This document shows positions 8,472 through 17,180 of a stretch of DNA of 64,000 nt, in pieces. The stretch comes from Kushneria phyllosphaerae (GTDB lineage Bacteria > Pseudomonadota > Gammaproteobacteria > Pseudomonadales > Halomonadaceae). The stretch's first letter is position 1. The number at the start of each line of letters is the position of its first letter. Location of the stretch: contig NZ_ONZI01000001.1 in NCBI RefSeq assembly GCF_900312995.1, positions 186,001 to 250,000 on the forward strand. Reading direction: 5' to 3'. The notes beneath the pieces are model-generated. The model did not search any database. It saw nothing but the letters and a program-made list of their open reading frames with translations, and was not told the origin of the DNA. Both the position numbers and the translations under genes were made by a program.

Positions 8472-9569
8472 CTAGTCAAAATAGCTGAAGGTCTCGCCGG
8501 ACTCGATATTCAAAAGCGTCTCGTAGATCAGTCGGATAACGTTTTCGACATCCTCGCGCTGCACCATCTCAACGGTGGTGTGCATGTAACGCAGCGGCAG
8601 AGAGATCAGCGCCGAGGCCACACCGGTATTGCTGTAGGCAAACGAATCGGTGTCGGTGCCGGTGGCGCGTGACTTGGCGACCCGCTGGAAGGGAATGTTG
8701 CCCTTCTCGGCCACGTCCAGGATGCGCTCGCGCAGACGGTTCTGCACCGCCGGGGCCCAGGCAATCACGGGGCCGGCACCCATCTTGTTGCTGCCTTCCT
8801 TTTTGGGATCAATCATCGGCGTGTGGGTGTCATGGGTCACATCGGTGACAATCGCCACGTCCGGGCGGATGCGCTCGGCGATCATCTGCGCACCGCGCAG
8901 GCCGACTTCTTCCTGGACCGAATTAACGATGTAGAGGCCGAAATCGAGCGTCTTGCCGTTTTCTTTGAGAAGGCGTGCCACCTCGGCAATCATGAAACCA
9001 CCCATGCGGTTATCCAGCGCGCGGCAGACAAACTTGTTGCCGTTAAGCACGCTGAAGGTGTCCGGATAGGTGATCACGCAGCCGACATGCACGCCGAGCT
9101 TTTCGACCTCTGCCTTGTTGTCACAACCCACATCAATAAAGATATTGTCTGGCTTGGGCGCCTGCTCTTCGCTGCCGGGGCTGCGGCGGGTATGGATCGC
9201 CGGCCAGCCGAACACGCCTTCCACAATGCCGTTTTTGGTGTGGATATTGACCCGTTTGGAGGGCGCGATCTGATGGTCGCTGCCGCCGTTGCGGATCACA
9301 TAGAGCAGCCCTTCATCGGAGATGTAGTTCACATACCAGCTGATCTCGTCGGCATGACCTTCGATCACGACCTTGTATTTGGCATCGGGATTGATCACGC
9401 CGACTGCCGTGCCATAGGTGTCGGTGAAAAATTCATCGACCCACGGGCGCAGATAGTCCATCCACAGTTTCTGGCCTTCCCACTCGTAGCCGGTGGGGGA
9501 TGCGTTGTTGAGATAGCGCTCGAGAAACTCAAGCGACTGATCGTTCAAAAGGGTGCTGTTGTCACTCAT
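8472..9569 (-). CDS. M42-family metallopeptidase (FrvX/YsdC-like aminopeptidase)
   Basis: A 365-residue di-metal (Zn/Co) aminopeptidase or cellulase-M-like enzyme. Ligands and catalytic acids are visible in IEGHADEISW (about 68), CRALDNRMGGF (about 178), VQEEVGLRGA (about 212, catalytic Glu) and the C-terminal LRYMHTTVE (about 330). ATG 9569 was chosen: AGGAC precedes it and MSDNSTLL begins the conserved region. A longer reading adds 36 atypical residues. These peptidases form large cytoplasmic complexes that trim peptides. No functional link to neighbours is visible. Confidence 0.88.
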   Translation of the reverse strand: MSDNSTLLNDQSLEFLERYLNNASPTGYEWEGQKLWMDYLRPWVDEFFTDTYGTAVGVINPDAKYKVVIEGHADEISWYVNYISDEGLLYVIRNGGSDHQIAPSKRVNIHTKNGIVEGVFGWPAIHTRRSPGSEEQAPKPDNIFIDVGCDNKAEVEKLGVHVGCVITYPDTFSVLNGNKFVCRALDNRMGGFMIAEVARLLKENGKTLDFGLYIVNSVQEEVGLRGAQMIAERIRPDVAIVTDVTHDTHTPMIDPKKEGSNKMGAGPVIAWAPAVQNRLRERILDVAEKGNIPFQRVAKSRATGTDTDSFAYSNTGVASALISLPLRYMHTTVEMVQREDVENVIRLIYETLLNIESGETFSYFD

Positions 9570-9693
9570 GATGCGTCCTGTTCGTGCAGTCATTCCGGGA
9601 TCGATCGATCCGTACGCCCTGACCATGGCGCGAATGAACCCTCGCGTCCAGTCTCGAGCGCTCGAGACAGAGTTCAAAGGGTTAAATACATGA

Positions 9694-9724
9694 GACCCCG
9701 GCCCGCTATCACGGCACCGGGGTC
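9694..9724 (-). terminator. Hairpin downstream of the vanillin dehydrogenase gene
   Basis: An inverted repeat GACCCCGG / CCGGGGTC with a 15-base loop, 47 bases past the stop of the leftward vdh gene. There is no clear T run, so it could be a Rho-dependent 3' end stabiliser rather than an intrinsic terminator. Confidence 0.4.
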
Positions 9725-9770
9725 ATGACCTGATGAAAAAACGCACAGGCCGAGGTTGATATCAAACAGG

Positions 9771-11219
9771 CTAAATCGGGTAGTGGCGCGGCCCCAGCTG
9801 CACGGTCATCCAGCGCAGGTCGGTAAAGGATTCGATACCGGCCCTGCCGCCAAAGCGCCCGTAGCCGCTGTCCTTGACCCCGCCAAAGGGCATTTGCGGC
9901 TCGTCATGCACGGTCGATGAATTAATGTGGCAGATGCCGGATTCGATCTGCCCGGCCACGCGCATGGCCCGCGCCGTATCACGACCAAACACCGCCGCCG
10001 ACAGCCCGTATTCGCTGTCGTTGGCCACCCGAATCGCCTCGGCCTCATCGGCCACGCGAATCAGGGCCACTACAGGTCCGAAGGATTCCTCGCGATAAAG
10101 CCGCATGGTATCGGTGACGCCATCGACCAGCGTGGGCTGCATGATCACCCCTTCAGCCCGACCACCGGTCAAACGCCGTGCGCCCTTGCCTTCTGCATCA
10201 TCCAGCAGCGCATTGAGCTTGTCGCCCGATGCCCGGTTGATCAGCGTGCCCAGCGCGTTGTTGGCGTCGCGTGGGTCACCGGCACGCAGCCCGGCCACCT
10301 TGCGGGCGAGCTTCTCGGCGAATGCATCGGCGATGGCCTCGACCACCACCAGCCGCTCGGTCGACATGCAGATCTGCCCCTGGTTGAAAAACGCCCCGAA
10401 GGCTGCGGCTTCCACGGCGGCGTCCAGATCGGCATCCTCAAGCACCAGCATCGGCGCCTTGCCGCCCAGCTCCAGCAGTGCCGGCTTGAGATTGCGGGCG
10501 GCGCGCTCGCCGACCATGCGCCCGACATGGGTGGAACCGGTAAAATTGATGCGGCGCACGCAAGGGTGATCAATCAGCGCATTCACCACCTCTGCAGCCT
10601 GATCGGGGGCGTTGGTGATCACATTGACGATGCCATCATTCAGACCGGCCTCGACAAGCACCTCACCGATCAGATGATGGGTCGCCGGACACTGCTCGGA
10701 GGCTTTCAGAATCACCGTGTTGCCGCAGGCCAGCGGGGTGGCAATCGCGCGAGTGGCCAGAATGATCGGCGCATTCCACGGCGCGATGCCCAGTACGACC
10801 CCGCACGGCACGCGCATCCCCATCGCCAGATTGTCCGGCACGTTGGACGGGATCACGTCTCCCCCCACCTGAGTGGTCAGCGAGGCGGCCTCACGCAGCA
10901 TGCCGGCAGCGACCATCACGTTGAAGCCGGCCCAGCCCGGCGTCGCGCCGGTCTCATTGACCATGCGCTCGATAAACTCGTCCTGACGCGCCTCCATGCG
11001 ATCCGCGGCGGCGAGCAGCTTCATGCGCCGCTCGCCGGGCCCGGTCTGCGACCAGCGTTTGAAGGCATTTTGGGCGGCCTCGACCGCGGCCACGGCGTCA
11101 TCAAGCGTTGCCGCCGCGGCGCGGGTCACTACCGTATCGTCGAGCGGATTACGGCGCTCAAACGTTGCTTGCCGCCGGGCCGGTCGCGCCTGGCCTCCGA
11201 TCAGAAGTTCGAGATTCAT
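9771..11219 (-). CDS. vdh: Vanillin / 4-hydroxybenzaldehyde dehydrogenase
   Basis: NAD(P)-dependent aldehyde dehydrogenase of 482 residues. Motifs in order: GIAPWNAPI (about 146), the nucleotide loop FTGSTHVGR (about 225), LELGGKAP with catalytic Glu (about 246) and NQGQICMST with catalytic Cys (about 280). It would oxidise vanillin and 4-hydroxybenzaldehyde released by Ech to vanillate and 4-hydroxybenzoate. The substrate call rests on its position 81 bases behind ech and on overall Vdh-like sequence. ATG 11219 is preferred over 11231 because GGAG precedes it at proper distance. It is probably transcribed with ech from the promoter at about 12.15 kb. Confidence 0.88.
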   Translation of the reverse strand: MNLELLIGGQARPARRQATFERRNPLDDTVVTRAAAATLDDAVAAVEAAQNAFKRWSQTGPGERRMKLLAAADRMEARQDEFIERMVNETGATPGWAGFNVMVAAGMLREAASLTTQVGGDVIPSNVPDNLAMGMRVPCGVVLGIAPWNAPIILATRAIATPLACGNTVILKASEQCPATHHLIGEVLVEAGLNDGIVNVITNAPDQAAEVVNALIDHPCVRRINFTGSTHVGRMVGERAARNLKPALLELGGKAPMLVLEDADLDAAVEAAAFGAFFNQGQICMSTERLVVVEAIADAFAEKLARKVAGLRAGDPRDANNALGTLINRASGDKLNALLDDAEGKGARRLTGGRAEGVIMQPTLVDGVTDTMRLYREESFGPVVALIRVADEAEAIRVANDSEYGLSAAVFGRDTARAMRVAGQIESGICHINSSTVHDEPQMPFGGVKDSGYGRFGGRAGIESFTDLRWMTVQLGPRHYPI

Positions 11220-11300
11220 GACAGGCTCCATGGATACCGGGAATGATGATCGACCGCTGTACGGGTGATACCGGGCAGCGGCGTGTCCTGCACCCTGTGC

Positions 11301-12131
11301 TCAGCGACGGTAGCTCTGCAGCCCGGGTTTGATGCTTTTATCATCCAGAAACTGCTTCATGCCCTGTTCGCGACCGTGCTCCGGGTCGAGCAGCTGCGCC
11401 TGATCCAGCTTGGCATACAGGTACTCCTCGTTTTGCTCCCAGGTCAGCTCGCGGCACATCTTGAAGCCGGTCTTGGCGGCCCGCAGCACCACCGGGTTCT
11501 TCTCGCCCAGTGTCGCGGCCAGGGCCCGGGTGGTCTCGCGCAGCTCGGCAAGCGGGATGCTGCGATTGACCAGCCCCATATCGGCGGCCTGACGGCCGGT
11601 AAAGGTTTCGCCGGTCATGATGTAGTAAAGCGCCTGACGGTGACCGACAGTATCGGCCATCGCCTTGCTGACCAGATTGCCCGGGGGGATGCCCCAGTTG
11701 ATTTCCGACAGGCCGAACACGGCGTCATCGGCCGCAATCGCCAGATCGCAGGCCACCAGTGGCGAGAAGGCGCCGCCGAAGCACCAGCCGTTGACCATGG
11801 CAATGGTCGGCTTGGCGTAGTGACGCAGCAGCTTCCACTGCCAGGTCGAGGCATCGCGACGCACCTTCACCCGCACGATCTCGGGGCTGGCATCGATCTC
11901 GCGGAAGTACTCCTTGAGGTCCATGCCGGCCGAAAACGACTCGCCGGCACCACTGAGCACCAGCACCCGGGCGTTCTCGTCAAGCTCCAGGGTTTCAAGC
12001 ACGTCAATCATCTCGCGATTGAGCGTGGGGCTCATGGCGTTGCGCTTGTCAGGGCGATTGAGCGTGACCCAGGCGATGCCATCCTCAACGGTGACATCGA
12101 CGGTATCCCAGCGGTTGTTGTAGTCGGTCAT
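11301..12131 (-). CDS. ech: Hydroxycinnamoyl-CoA hydratase-lyase (feruloyl-CoA hydratase/aldolase)
   Basis: Crotonase-fold enzyme of 276 residues. It hydrates feruloyl-CoA or p-coumaroyl-CoA and splits the product to vanillin or 4-hydroxybenzaldehyde plus acetyl-CoA. Oxyanion-hole segments are visible in SFSAGMDLKEYF (about 68) and NGWCFGGAFSPLVACD (about 113-128). Catalytic Glu is in FGLSEINWGIPPG (about 143). The C-terminal EEYLYAKLDQ region is typical of HCHL enzymes and not of ordinary enoyl-CoA hydratases. It is divergent from a MarR gene, with an inverted repeat in the shared promoter region. Confidence 0.95.
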   Translation of the reverse strand: MTDYNNRWDTVDVTVEDGIAWVTLNRPDKRNAMSPTLNREMIDVLETLELDENARVLVLSGAGESFSAGMDLKEYFREIDASPEIVRVKVRRDASTWQWKLLRHYAKPTIAMVNGWCFGGAFSPLVACDLAIAADDAVFGLSEINWGIPPGNLVSKAMADTVGHRQALYYIMTGETFTGRQAADMGLVNRSIPLAELRETTRALAATLGEKNPVVLRAAKTGFKMCRELTWEQNEEYLYAKLDQAQLLDPEHGREQGMKQFLDDKSIKPGLQSYRR

Positions 12132-12153
12132 ATCAGGTTACCTGTCAATTTAA

Positions 12154-12170
12154 TATCAAGTAGGTTGATA
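12154..12170. promoter_or_regulatory. Inverted repeat in the ech/marR intergenic region, candidate MarR operator
   Basis: TATCAA-GTAGG-TTGATA is a perfect 6-5-6 dyad located 23 bases upstream of ech (minus) and 57 bases upstream of the MarR gene (plus). MarR-family repressors of hydroxycinnamate genes commonly bind such short dyads over divergent promoters. Assignment to the adjacent regulator is inferred. Confidence 0.65.
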
Positions 12171-12226
12171 CTTACCTGACGTATACTAGTGCGAACCTTG
12201 TCACCTGCAAAGGGGAAATTCTGATC

Positions 12227-12712
12227 ATGACCGACACTTCGGATTCAACTTTCGACGCATTGCCCGAGCCGTCACAGCCGAATGAGAGCGGTCCTCGCGT
12301 GCCGTATCTGGTCGGCCGGCTGGACCGCGCCCTGCGAAAGCATATCGGTGAGGCCGTGCGCCCACTGGGACTGACCATGCAGCAGTACACGGCGCTGTCG
12401 GTGCTGGCCAGACGCAGTCCGCTTTCCAACGCGCAGCTGGCCGAGCGCTCACTGGTCTCCCCTCAGGCGGCCAACGAGATGATCCGCATGATGGAGCAGC
12501 GCGGCCTGGTGATGCGCACCCCCGACCCCTGGCATGGGCGCATCATCCATATCAGCATGACCGAGGAGGGTGAGCACCTGCTGGCCGAGTGCGACCGGGC
12601 CGCCGGGGCGCTGGAGGCGACCATGATGGCGTCGCTGGATGATCAGCAACGCGAAGCGTTCGAGCAGTACCTCAAAACAGCGCTCAGGGCGCTGGGGGCG
12701 GGGCTGATCTAG
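12227..12712 (+). CDS. MarR-family regulator, probable hydroxycinnamate repressor (FerR/CouR-like)
   Basis: A 161-residue winged-helix protein. The dimerising helices flank a DNA-binding core at about 55-110 (LTMQQYTALSVLA, then SNAQLAERSLVSPQAANEMI and the wing PWHGRIIHISMT). It is divergently transcribed from ech-vdh, the usual arrangement for MarR repressors released by feruloyl- or coumaroyl-CoA. The ligand is inferred from position. This is one of two MarR genes in the ferulate block. Confidence 0.8.
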   Translation: MTDTSDSTFDALPEPSQPNESGPRVPYLVGRLDRALRKHIGEAVRPLGLTMQQYTALSVLARRSPLSNAQLAERSLVSPQAANEMIRMMEQRGLVMRTPDPWHGRIIHISMTEEGEHLLAECDRAAGALEATMMASLDDQQREAFEQYLKTALRALGAGLI

Positions 12713-12740
12713 CGCGAGCACACGGGGGCCGGCCTCCTGA

Positions 12741-13229
12741 TCATGACGCGCCGGTCACCGCGAACAGATTGATGATGACGTCATCAGGCAGTCGCTGGGC
12801 GGCGCCGATAAAGATCGTGCGGTTGAGCCAGCCGAGATCGTCGCTGGCGGTGTGCAGACGCGGCGTGGTCTGAAAGTAATACGCCTCGGCCGGCACGACC
12901 TCGCCATTGACCAGTCGTGCCATGACGTCTTTCGGGGCGTGACGATAGCCGGTGTTGGTGACCTCGATGAGTTCGCCCGCATCGGTCTGCAGAAAATAGC
13001 GCGCCTCAAGCTCGGCCACGCCATCCGGGCGAAGGGTCTGCCAGTCGCCGCCGCCGGCCAGCACTCGTCCGTTGAGCCCGGGCCCTGAAAAATGGCCGCC
13101 GGTGATAGGGATAAAGCGACGACGCCCGAGGCGGTCCTTACCCAGCTCCAGCGGTGCTGCCACATCAACATGAATGCAGGTGACAAACTCGAGCGTCGGC
13201 GCCGATGGTCCGTGGTTATCGCTGGTCAT
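12741..13229 (-). CDS. DUF3237-domain protein
   Basis: A 162-residue protein made almost entirely of a DUF3237 beta-barrel domain. Visible family features are RFIPITGGHFSGPGLNG (about 42-58), GGGDWQTLRPDG (about 62-73) and an ARYFLQTDAG strand. No enzymatic activity is established for the family. The start at 13229 follows a GAGGAG site; the longer reading adds 26 Cys/Arg-rich residues without support. It is 13 bases downstream of the second MarR gene and co-directional with it, so the pair is probably one operon. It lies between ech and fcs, which suggests but does not prove a role with hydroxycinnamates. Confidence 0.8.
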   Translation of the reverse strand: MTSDNHGPSAPTLEFVTCIHVDVAAPLELGKDRLGRRRFIPITGGHFSGPGLNGRVLAGGGDWQTLRPDGVAELEARYFLQTDAGELIEVTNTGYRHAPKDVMARLVNGEVVPAEAYYFQTTPRLHTASDDLGWLNRTIFIGAAQRLPDDVIINLFAVTGAS

Positions 13230-13242
13230 GCAGGACGCTCCT

Positions 13243-13746
13243 CTATTTTTCCGGGGCCTGTGGGCTGTAGACCCTGCGCAGCAGGGCGAGCAGCTGACGG
13301 CGCTCAATGTCGCTCAGCCCCTGAGTCGCGGTCAGATCACTCTGCTCCGACAACGCCTTGAGCGTGACCACCAGCGCCTCCCCGGCGCGTGTCAGAAAGA
13401 TGCCGTACGAGCGTCGATCGCGCTTGCTGCGCACCCGCACCGCCAGCCCTCTGGACTCCAGCGTATTGACCAGATTGACCACCCGCGGCGGGTCGATCGC
13501 CAGGGTCTGCGCAAGGCTTGCCTGAGTCACTCCCGGATACCCCTCGATGATCACCAGCGCCGAAAACTGGGCCGGGCGAATGTCGTGCTCGCGCATGGCC
13601 TCATCAAAGTGCTTGAACACCTTGAGCTGGGCGCGACGCAGGGCATAGCCCAGACGCTCCTCCAGAATCAGGCCGTCTACCGGACCGGTCTCGACCTCTT
13701 CCTGCATCACCTGATGAATCGGCGTTTTTTTGTCACTGACAGGCAT
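13243..13746 (-). CDS. Second MarR-family regulator of the ferulate block
   Basis: A 167-residue MarR protein with helix-turn-helix at about 60-105 (GVTQASLAQTLAIDPPRVVNLVNTL) and a wing around SKRDRRSYGIFLT. ATG 13746 was chosen because GAGGAA lies 9 bases upstream. The gene is divergent from fcs and leads a two-gene unit with the DUF3237 gene. It may control fcs separately from the ech-vdh pair, giving each half of the ferulate pathway its own repressor. That is an inference from layout. Confidence 0.8.
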   Translation of the reverse strand: MPVSDKKTPIHQVMQEEVETGPVDGLILEERLGYALRRAQLKVFKHFDEAMREHDIRPAQFSALVIIEGYPGVTQASLAQTLAIDPPRVVNLVNTLESRGLAVRVRSKRDRRSYGIFLTRAGEALVVTLKALSEQSDLTATQGLSDIERRQLLALLRRVYSPQAPEK

Positions 13747-13878
13747 GGCGTTGTTCCTCGAACCGGCAGCCAATTAATGGATCAAAGCAACCTTTCCATC
13801 AAGTTTAACGCAATTAGCAGTGCCTGCATCCCCTATTTGATGACCTAAAGTCGCATTTCCGGCGCCGGGCAAAGGGAT

Positions 13879-13899
13879 ATAGTTACTCTATACAACTAT
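13879..13899. promoter_or_regulatory. Inverted repeat upstream of fcs, candidate MarR operator
   Basis: ATAGTT-N9-AACTAT is a perfect 6-bp dyad, 58 bases upstream of the fcs start and 133 bases from the divergent MarR start. It differs from the TATCAA-N5-TTGATA dyad upstream of ech, consistent with recognition by the second MarR protein (inferred). Confidence 0.5.
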
Positions 13900-13956
13900 T
13901 TCCGGTATCGGTCAGCATCACTCCCATTTTTCATCACCCCCATCATGGAGCGCGCC

Positions 13957-15786
13957 ATGAGGTCCGACAGCAGTTCCCTGCAGGAGCACGACACGTCAGA
14001 TACGTCATATCACCTTGATGGCGGTAGCCTCGGGCCCTTCCCGCGCTGTCTGACCGAGCGCCTTGTCATGTGGGCGCAAACGCGCACGGACAGCGTGTTT
14101 CTGGCTCAGCGCGCTGCCGGCGCTGACATCCCGGGTGAAGAACTGCCCCCGTGGGTCACCCTGACATTTGGAGAGGCGGCAACGCGCATGGTGCATCTCG
14201 CCCAGGCGCTGCTTGATCACGACCTGTCACCGGACCGGCCGCTGGTCATTCTTTCCGGCAACGATCTCCACCACGCCCTGCTGACCTGTGCCGCCCTGCA
14301 TGTCGGCATTCCCTGCGTGCCCGTCTCACCGGCCTACGCGCTGATGAAAGGGGATCACGCCCGGCTGCGCCACGCGCTGGAGACGGTAACCCCTGGCATG
14401 ATCTTCGTTGACGATGAAGCCCGTTTTGCGGCCGCACTGGACGCCGTGGGACACGGAGAGACTCCGCTGGTAGCAACCCGACCATCGGCGCGGGCGCACG
14501 CTTTCGAGAGCATGGCCGACACGCCGCTCAGAGGCGACAGCGTCGAACGCGCTCACGAGGCCGTGACCGGCGACAGCGTGGCCAAGCTGCTGTTCACCTC
14601 GGGCTCGACCGGCATGCCAGGAGCGGTCATCAACACCCAGCGCATGCTCTGCAGCAACCAGGCCATGCTGGCGCAACAGCTGCCCTTTCTGGCAAGCACC
14701 CCGCCGGTGCTGGTGGACTGGCTGCCCTGGCACCACACCTTCGGTGGCAACACCATTCTGGGCATGGCGCTCTATCATGGCGGCGCGCTGTATATCGACG
14801 ACGGTAATCCGACGCCCGAGGGCGTGCGCAAAAGCGTTGCCAACCTGCGCGAGATCTCGCCGACCTTTTACTGCAACGTGCCGAAAGGGTTCGAGGCGCT
14901 GGCCGGCCACCTGCGGGACGACACCGAGCTGCGCGACATTTTTTTCAAGCGTCTTGAAATGATGCATTTCGGCGGCGCGGTGCTGCCGGGGCATGTCAGG
15001 AGAGCGCTTGAGGCACTGGGCCGCACGGCCACCGGCCGGGCACTGCCGATGCTGGCAGGGCTCGGTTCCACCGAGGCGTGTCTGGCGTTTTCTACCGTTG
15101 AGGACGCCGACATTCCGGGCCTGATCGGCCGCCCGGTGCCCGGCCTGCAGGTCAGGCTGGTGCGCTCGGAAAACAAGTGGGAGGCGCGTCTGAAAGGCCC
15201 CAGCGTCACCCCCGGCTACTGGCGTGATCCCGAGCGCACCCGGGAGGCCTTTGATGAGCAGGGCTATTACTGCACCGGTGACGCCATGCGCCCTCTCGAG
15301 CCGGGCAACCCCGGCGCCGGGCTGGTCTTTGACGGCCGGCTCAGCGAAAACTTCAAACTCTCCAGCGGCACCTGGGTCAACGTGGGCGCGCTGCGCCTGG
15401 CCGCCGTTGACGCGCTGGCCCCCGTGGTCCAGGACATCGTGATCGTCGGTGAAGGGCGCGATTACCTGACGGCGCTGGTAGTGCTGCATCCGGCCGGCTG
15501 CCGACAGCAGCTGGGGTGCGAGGTGGACATTGACCCGGCAGCGCTGGCCCACGATGAGGCCCTTCGCGCGTTTATGACCCGGCGGCTGAGCGACTTTTGT
15601 ACCGGCCGATCAAGCTCCATGTGCCTGGAGCGCCTGCTCATCCTCGACTTCCCGCTTTCGCTGGACCGGGGCGAGGTGACCGACAAGGGATCGGTCAACC
15701 AGCGGCTGGTCCGCGAAGGCTATCCGGCGCTGATCGACGAGCTTTATGCCGCCCCCCCTTCTTCGCGTCTGATACTGCCGACATGA
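13957..15786 (+). CDS. fcs: Feruloyl-CoA synthase (trans-feruloyl/p-coumaroyl-CoA ligase)
   Basis: AMP-forming acyl-CoA ligase of 609 residues, activating ferulate, caffeate or p-coumarate with ATP and CoA. The P-loop is LLFTSGSTGMPGAVIN (about 210-225). WLPWHHTFGGN (about 255) and GLGSTEACLAF (about 370) form the substrate and adenylate pockets. The hinge aspartate lies in YYCTGDAM (about 445), followed by the C-terminal lid. ATG 13957 has GGAG 6 bases upstream; an ATG at 13945 would place that site inside the gene. The catalytic lysine expected near the C-terminus lies in the DRGEVTDKGSVNQ segment. It is convergent with TRAP transporter 1. Confidence 0.93.
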   Translation: MRSDSSSLQEHDTSDTSYHLDGGSLGPFPRCLTERLVMWAQTRTDSVFLAQRAAGADIPGEELPPWVTLTFGEAATRMVHLAQALLDHDLSPDRPLVILSGNDLHHALLTCAALHVGIPCVPVSPAYALMKGDHARLRHALETVTPGMIFVDDEARFAAALDAVGHGETPLVATRPSARAHAFESMADTPLRGDSVERAHEAVTGDSVAKLLFTSGSTGMPGAVINTQRMLCSNQAMLAQQLPFLASTPPVLVDWLPWHHTFGGNTILGMALYHGGALYIDDGNPTPEGVRKSVANLREISPTFYCNVPKGFEALAGHLRDDTELRDIFFKRLEMMHFGGAVLPGHVRRALEALGRTATGRALPMLAGLGSTEACLAFSTVEDADIPGLIGRPVPGLQVRLVRSENKWEARLKGPSVTPGYWRDPERTREAFDEQGYYCTGDAMRPLEPGNPGAGLVFDGRLSENFKLSSGTWVNVGALRLAAVDALAPVVQDIVIVGEGRDYLTALVVLHPAGCRQQLGCEVDIDPAALAHDEALRAFMTRRLSDFCTGRSSSMCLERLLILDFPLSLDRGEVTDKGSVNQRLVREGYPALIDELYAAPPSSRLILPT

Positions 15787-15835
15787 TCGATACCCCCATA
15801 ATCTCACCGGCCTGATGCCCCCGAGCGCTTGCCAG

Positions 15836-15861
15836 AACGCCGACGATATCGTCGGCGTTTT
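15836..15861. terminator. Bidirectional terminator between fcs and TRAP transporter 1
   Basis: AACGCCGAC-GATATC-GTCGGCGTT is a perfect 9-bp stem (the loop is itself self-complementary), followed by TT on the plus strand. It lies between convergent genes, 50 bases after the fcs stop. Confidence 0.8.
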
Positions 15862-15886
15862 CATTGACCCATCGGTAAGCGATGCG

Positions 15887-17179
15887 CTATCCGGTAACCA
15901 GATACAGGCTGAGCGCCGGAAACAGGATCAAAAGGGCCAGGCGTACAAAGTCCGAAATAATAAACGGCGTGACGCCGCGAAAGATCTCGCCCAGCCCCAC
16001 GTGGGGCGCCATCGCCTTGATGACGAAGACATTCATGCCAACCGGCGGTGTAATCAGTCCCAGCTCGACGGTCAGCACCGTGACGACGCCAAACCAGACC
16101 GGGTCGATCCCCACGGACTGAATGATCGGATAGACCACCGGCACGGTGATCACCAGCATGGCGAGCGAATCCATGAACATGCCGAGAATGAAATACATCG
16201 CCAGAATGCATAAAAGCACCGCGATCGGCGAAAGCTCGAGGCTATAGAGATAGTCCGAAATGGAAAACGAGATACGCGACACCGAGATGAAATAACCCAG
16301 CGTCTCGGCGCCCACCAGCATGAAAAATACCACTGTCGAAAGTGCCAGAGTCTCCTGCAGCGCCCGCCACAGCCCGGCACCGCGCATGCCCTTGAAAAGG
16401 GCGTAGAGCAGAGTCGCAAAGGCGCCGATACTGGCCCCTTCGGTGGGAGTGAAGATCCCGAAGTAGATGCCGAGAATGATCAGCAAAAACACGCCGAAAA
16501 AAGGCACCAGCCCGGTCAGCGAAGCCAGCTTCTCCGACCAGCGGGTCGGCTCGCCGGCCACGGCCAGTGATGGGCGAAGCTTCATCACCACGGTGATGGT
16601 CAGGCAATAAAACAAGAGCCCCATCAGGCCCGGAATCAGCCCGGCCATGAACATGTCGCCCACCGACTGCTCGGTGAGAATGGCGTAGATCAGCAGCGCG
16701 ATACTGGGCGGGATCATGATGCCCAGCGTGCCCCCGGCGGCCAGCGCTCCGGTGGCCAGCCCCCGGTTGTAGCCGTAGCGCTCCATCTCCGGCAGGGCGA
16801 CCCGCGTCATGGTGCTGGCCGTCGCCAGCGACGAGCCGGAGATCGCCGAAAAGATGCCGCAGGAGCCGATCGCCGAGATCGCAAGCCCGCCCTTCCACCC
16901 ACCACATAGGGTGCGAGTGGCCTCAAACAGCTTGCCGGCCATGCCCGAGTGCGCCGCCAGCACGCCCATCAGAATGAACATCGGGATGGCGCTGAAGCTG
17001 TAGTTGGTCAGTACCTCGACCGGCACCGAACGCACCATGGAGAGCGCCGCGCTCCAGCCGATGATCTGGGCAAAGCCGCCCACGCCAATCAGCAGCATGC
17101 TCAACGCCACCGGCACACGCAGTACCAGCAGCAACAGCAACAGCCCAAGACCCAGCGCGCCGATCATTTCACTGCCCAT
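15887..17179 (-). CDS. dctM: TRAP transporter large membrane subunit (DctM), system 1
   Basis: A 430-residue inner-membrane protein with about 12 hydrophobic helices, the carrier subunit that uses the Na+ gradient to import the substrate. Family motifs include MFILMGVLAAHSGMAGKLFEA (about 53), GTLGIMIPPSIALLIYAI (about 143) and GLITPPVGMNVFVIKA near the C-terminus. The start at 17179 follows GAGGAG and lies one base after the dctQ stop. Order is dctP-dctQ-dctM. Placement between fcs and pobA and the GTTCGC repeats upstream point to an aromatic acid as substrate (inferred). Confidence 0.9.
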   Translation of the reverse strand: MGSEMIGALGLGLLLLLLVLRVPVALSMLLIGVGGFAQIIGWSAALSMVRSVPVEVLTNYSFSAIPMFILMGVLAAHSGMAGKLFEATRTLCGGWKGGLAISAIGSCGIFSAISGSSLATASTMTRVALPEMERYGYNRGLATGALAAGGTLGIMIPPSIALLIYAILTEQSVGDMFMAGLIPGLMGLLFYCLTITVVMKLRPSLAVAGEPTRWSEKLASLTGLVPFFGVFLLIILGIYFGIFTPTEGASIGAFATLLYALFKGMRGAGLWRALQETLALSTVVFFMLVGAETLGYFISVSRISFSISDYLYSLELSPIAVLLCILAMYFILGMFMDSLAMLVITVPVVYPIIQSVGIDPVWFGVVTVLTVELGLITPPVGMNVFVIKAMAPHVGLGEIFRGVTPFIISDFVRLALLILFPALSLYLVTG

Positions 17180-17180
17180 G

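Noticed and set aside
9927-11246. 439-codon plus-strand frame opposite vdh
   Set aside because: Antisense shadow of the aldehyde dehydrogenase gene; long only because of high GC content.
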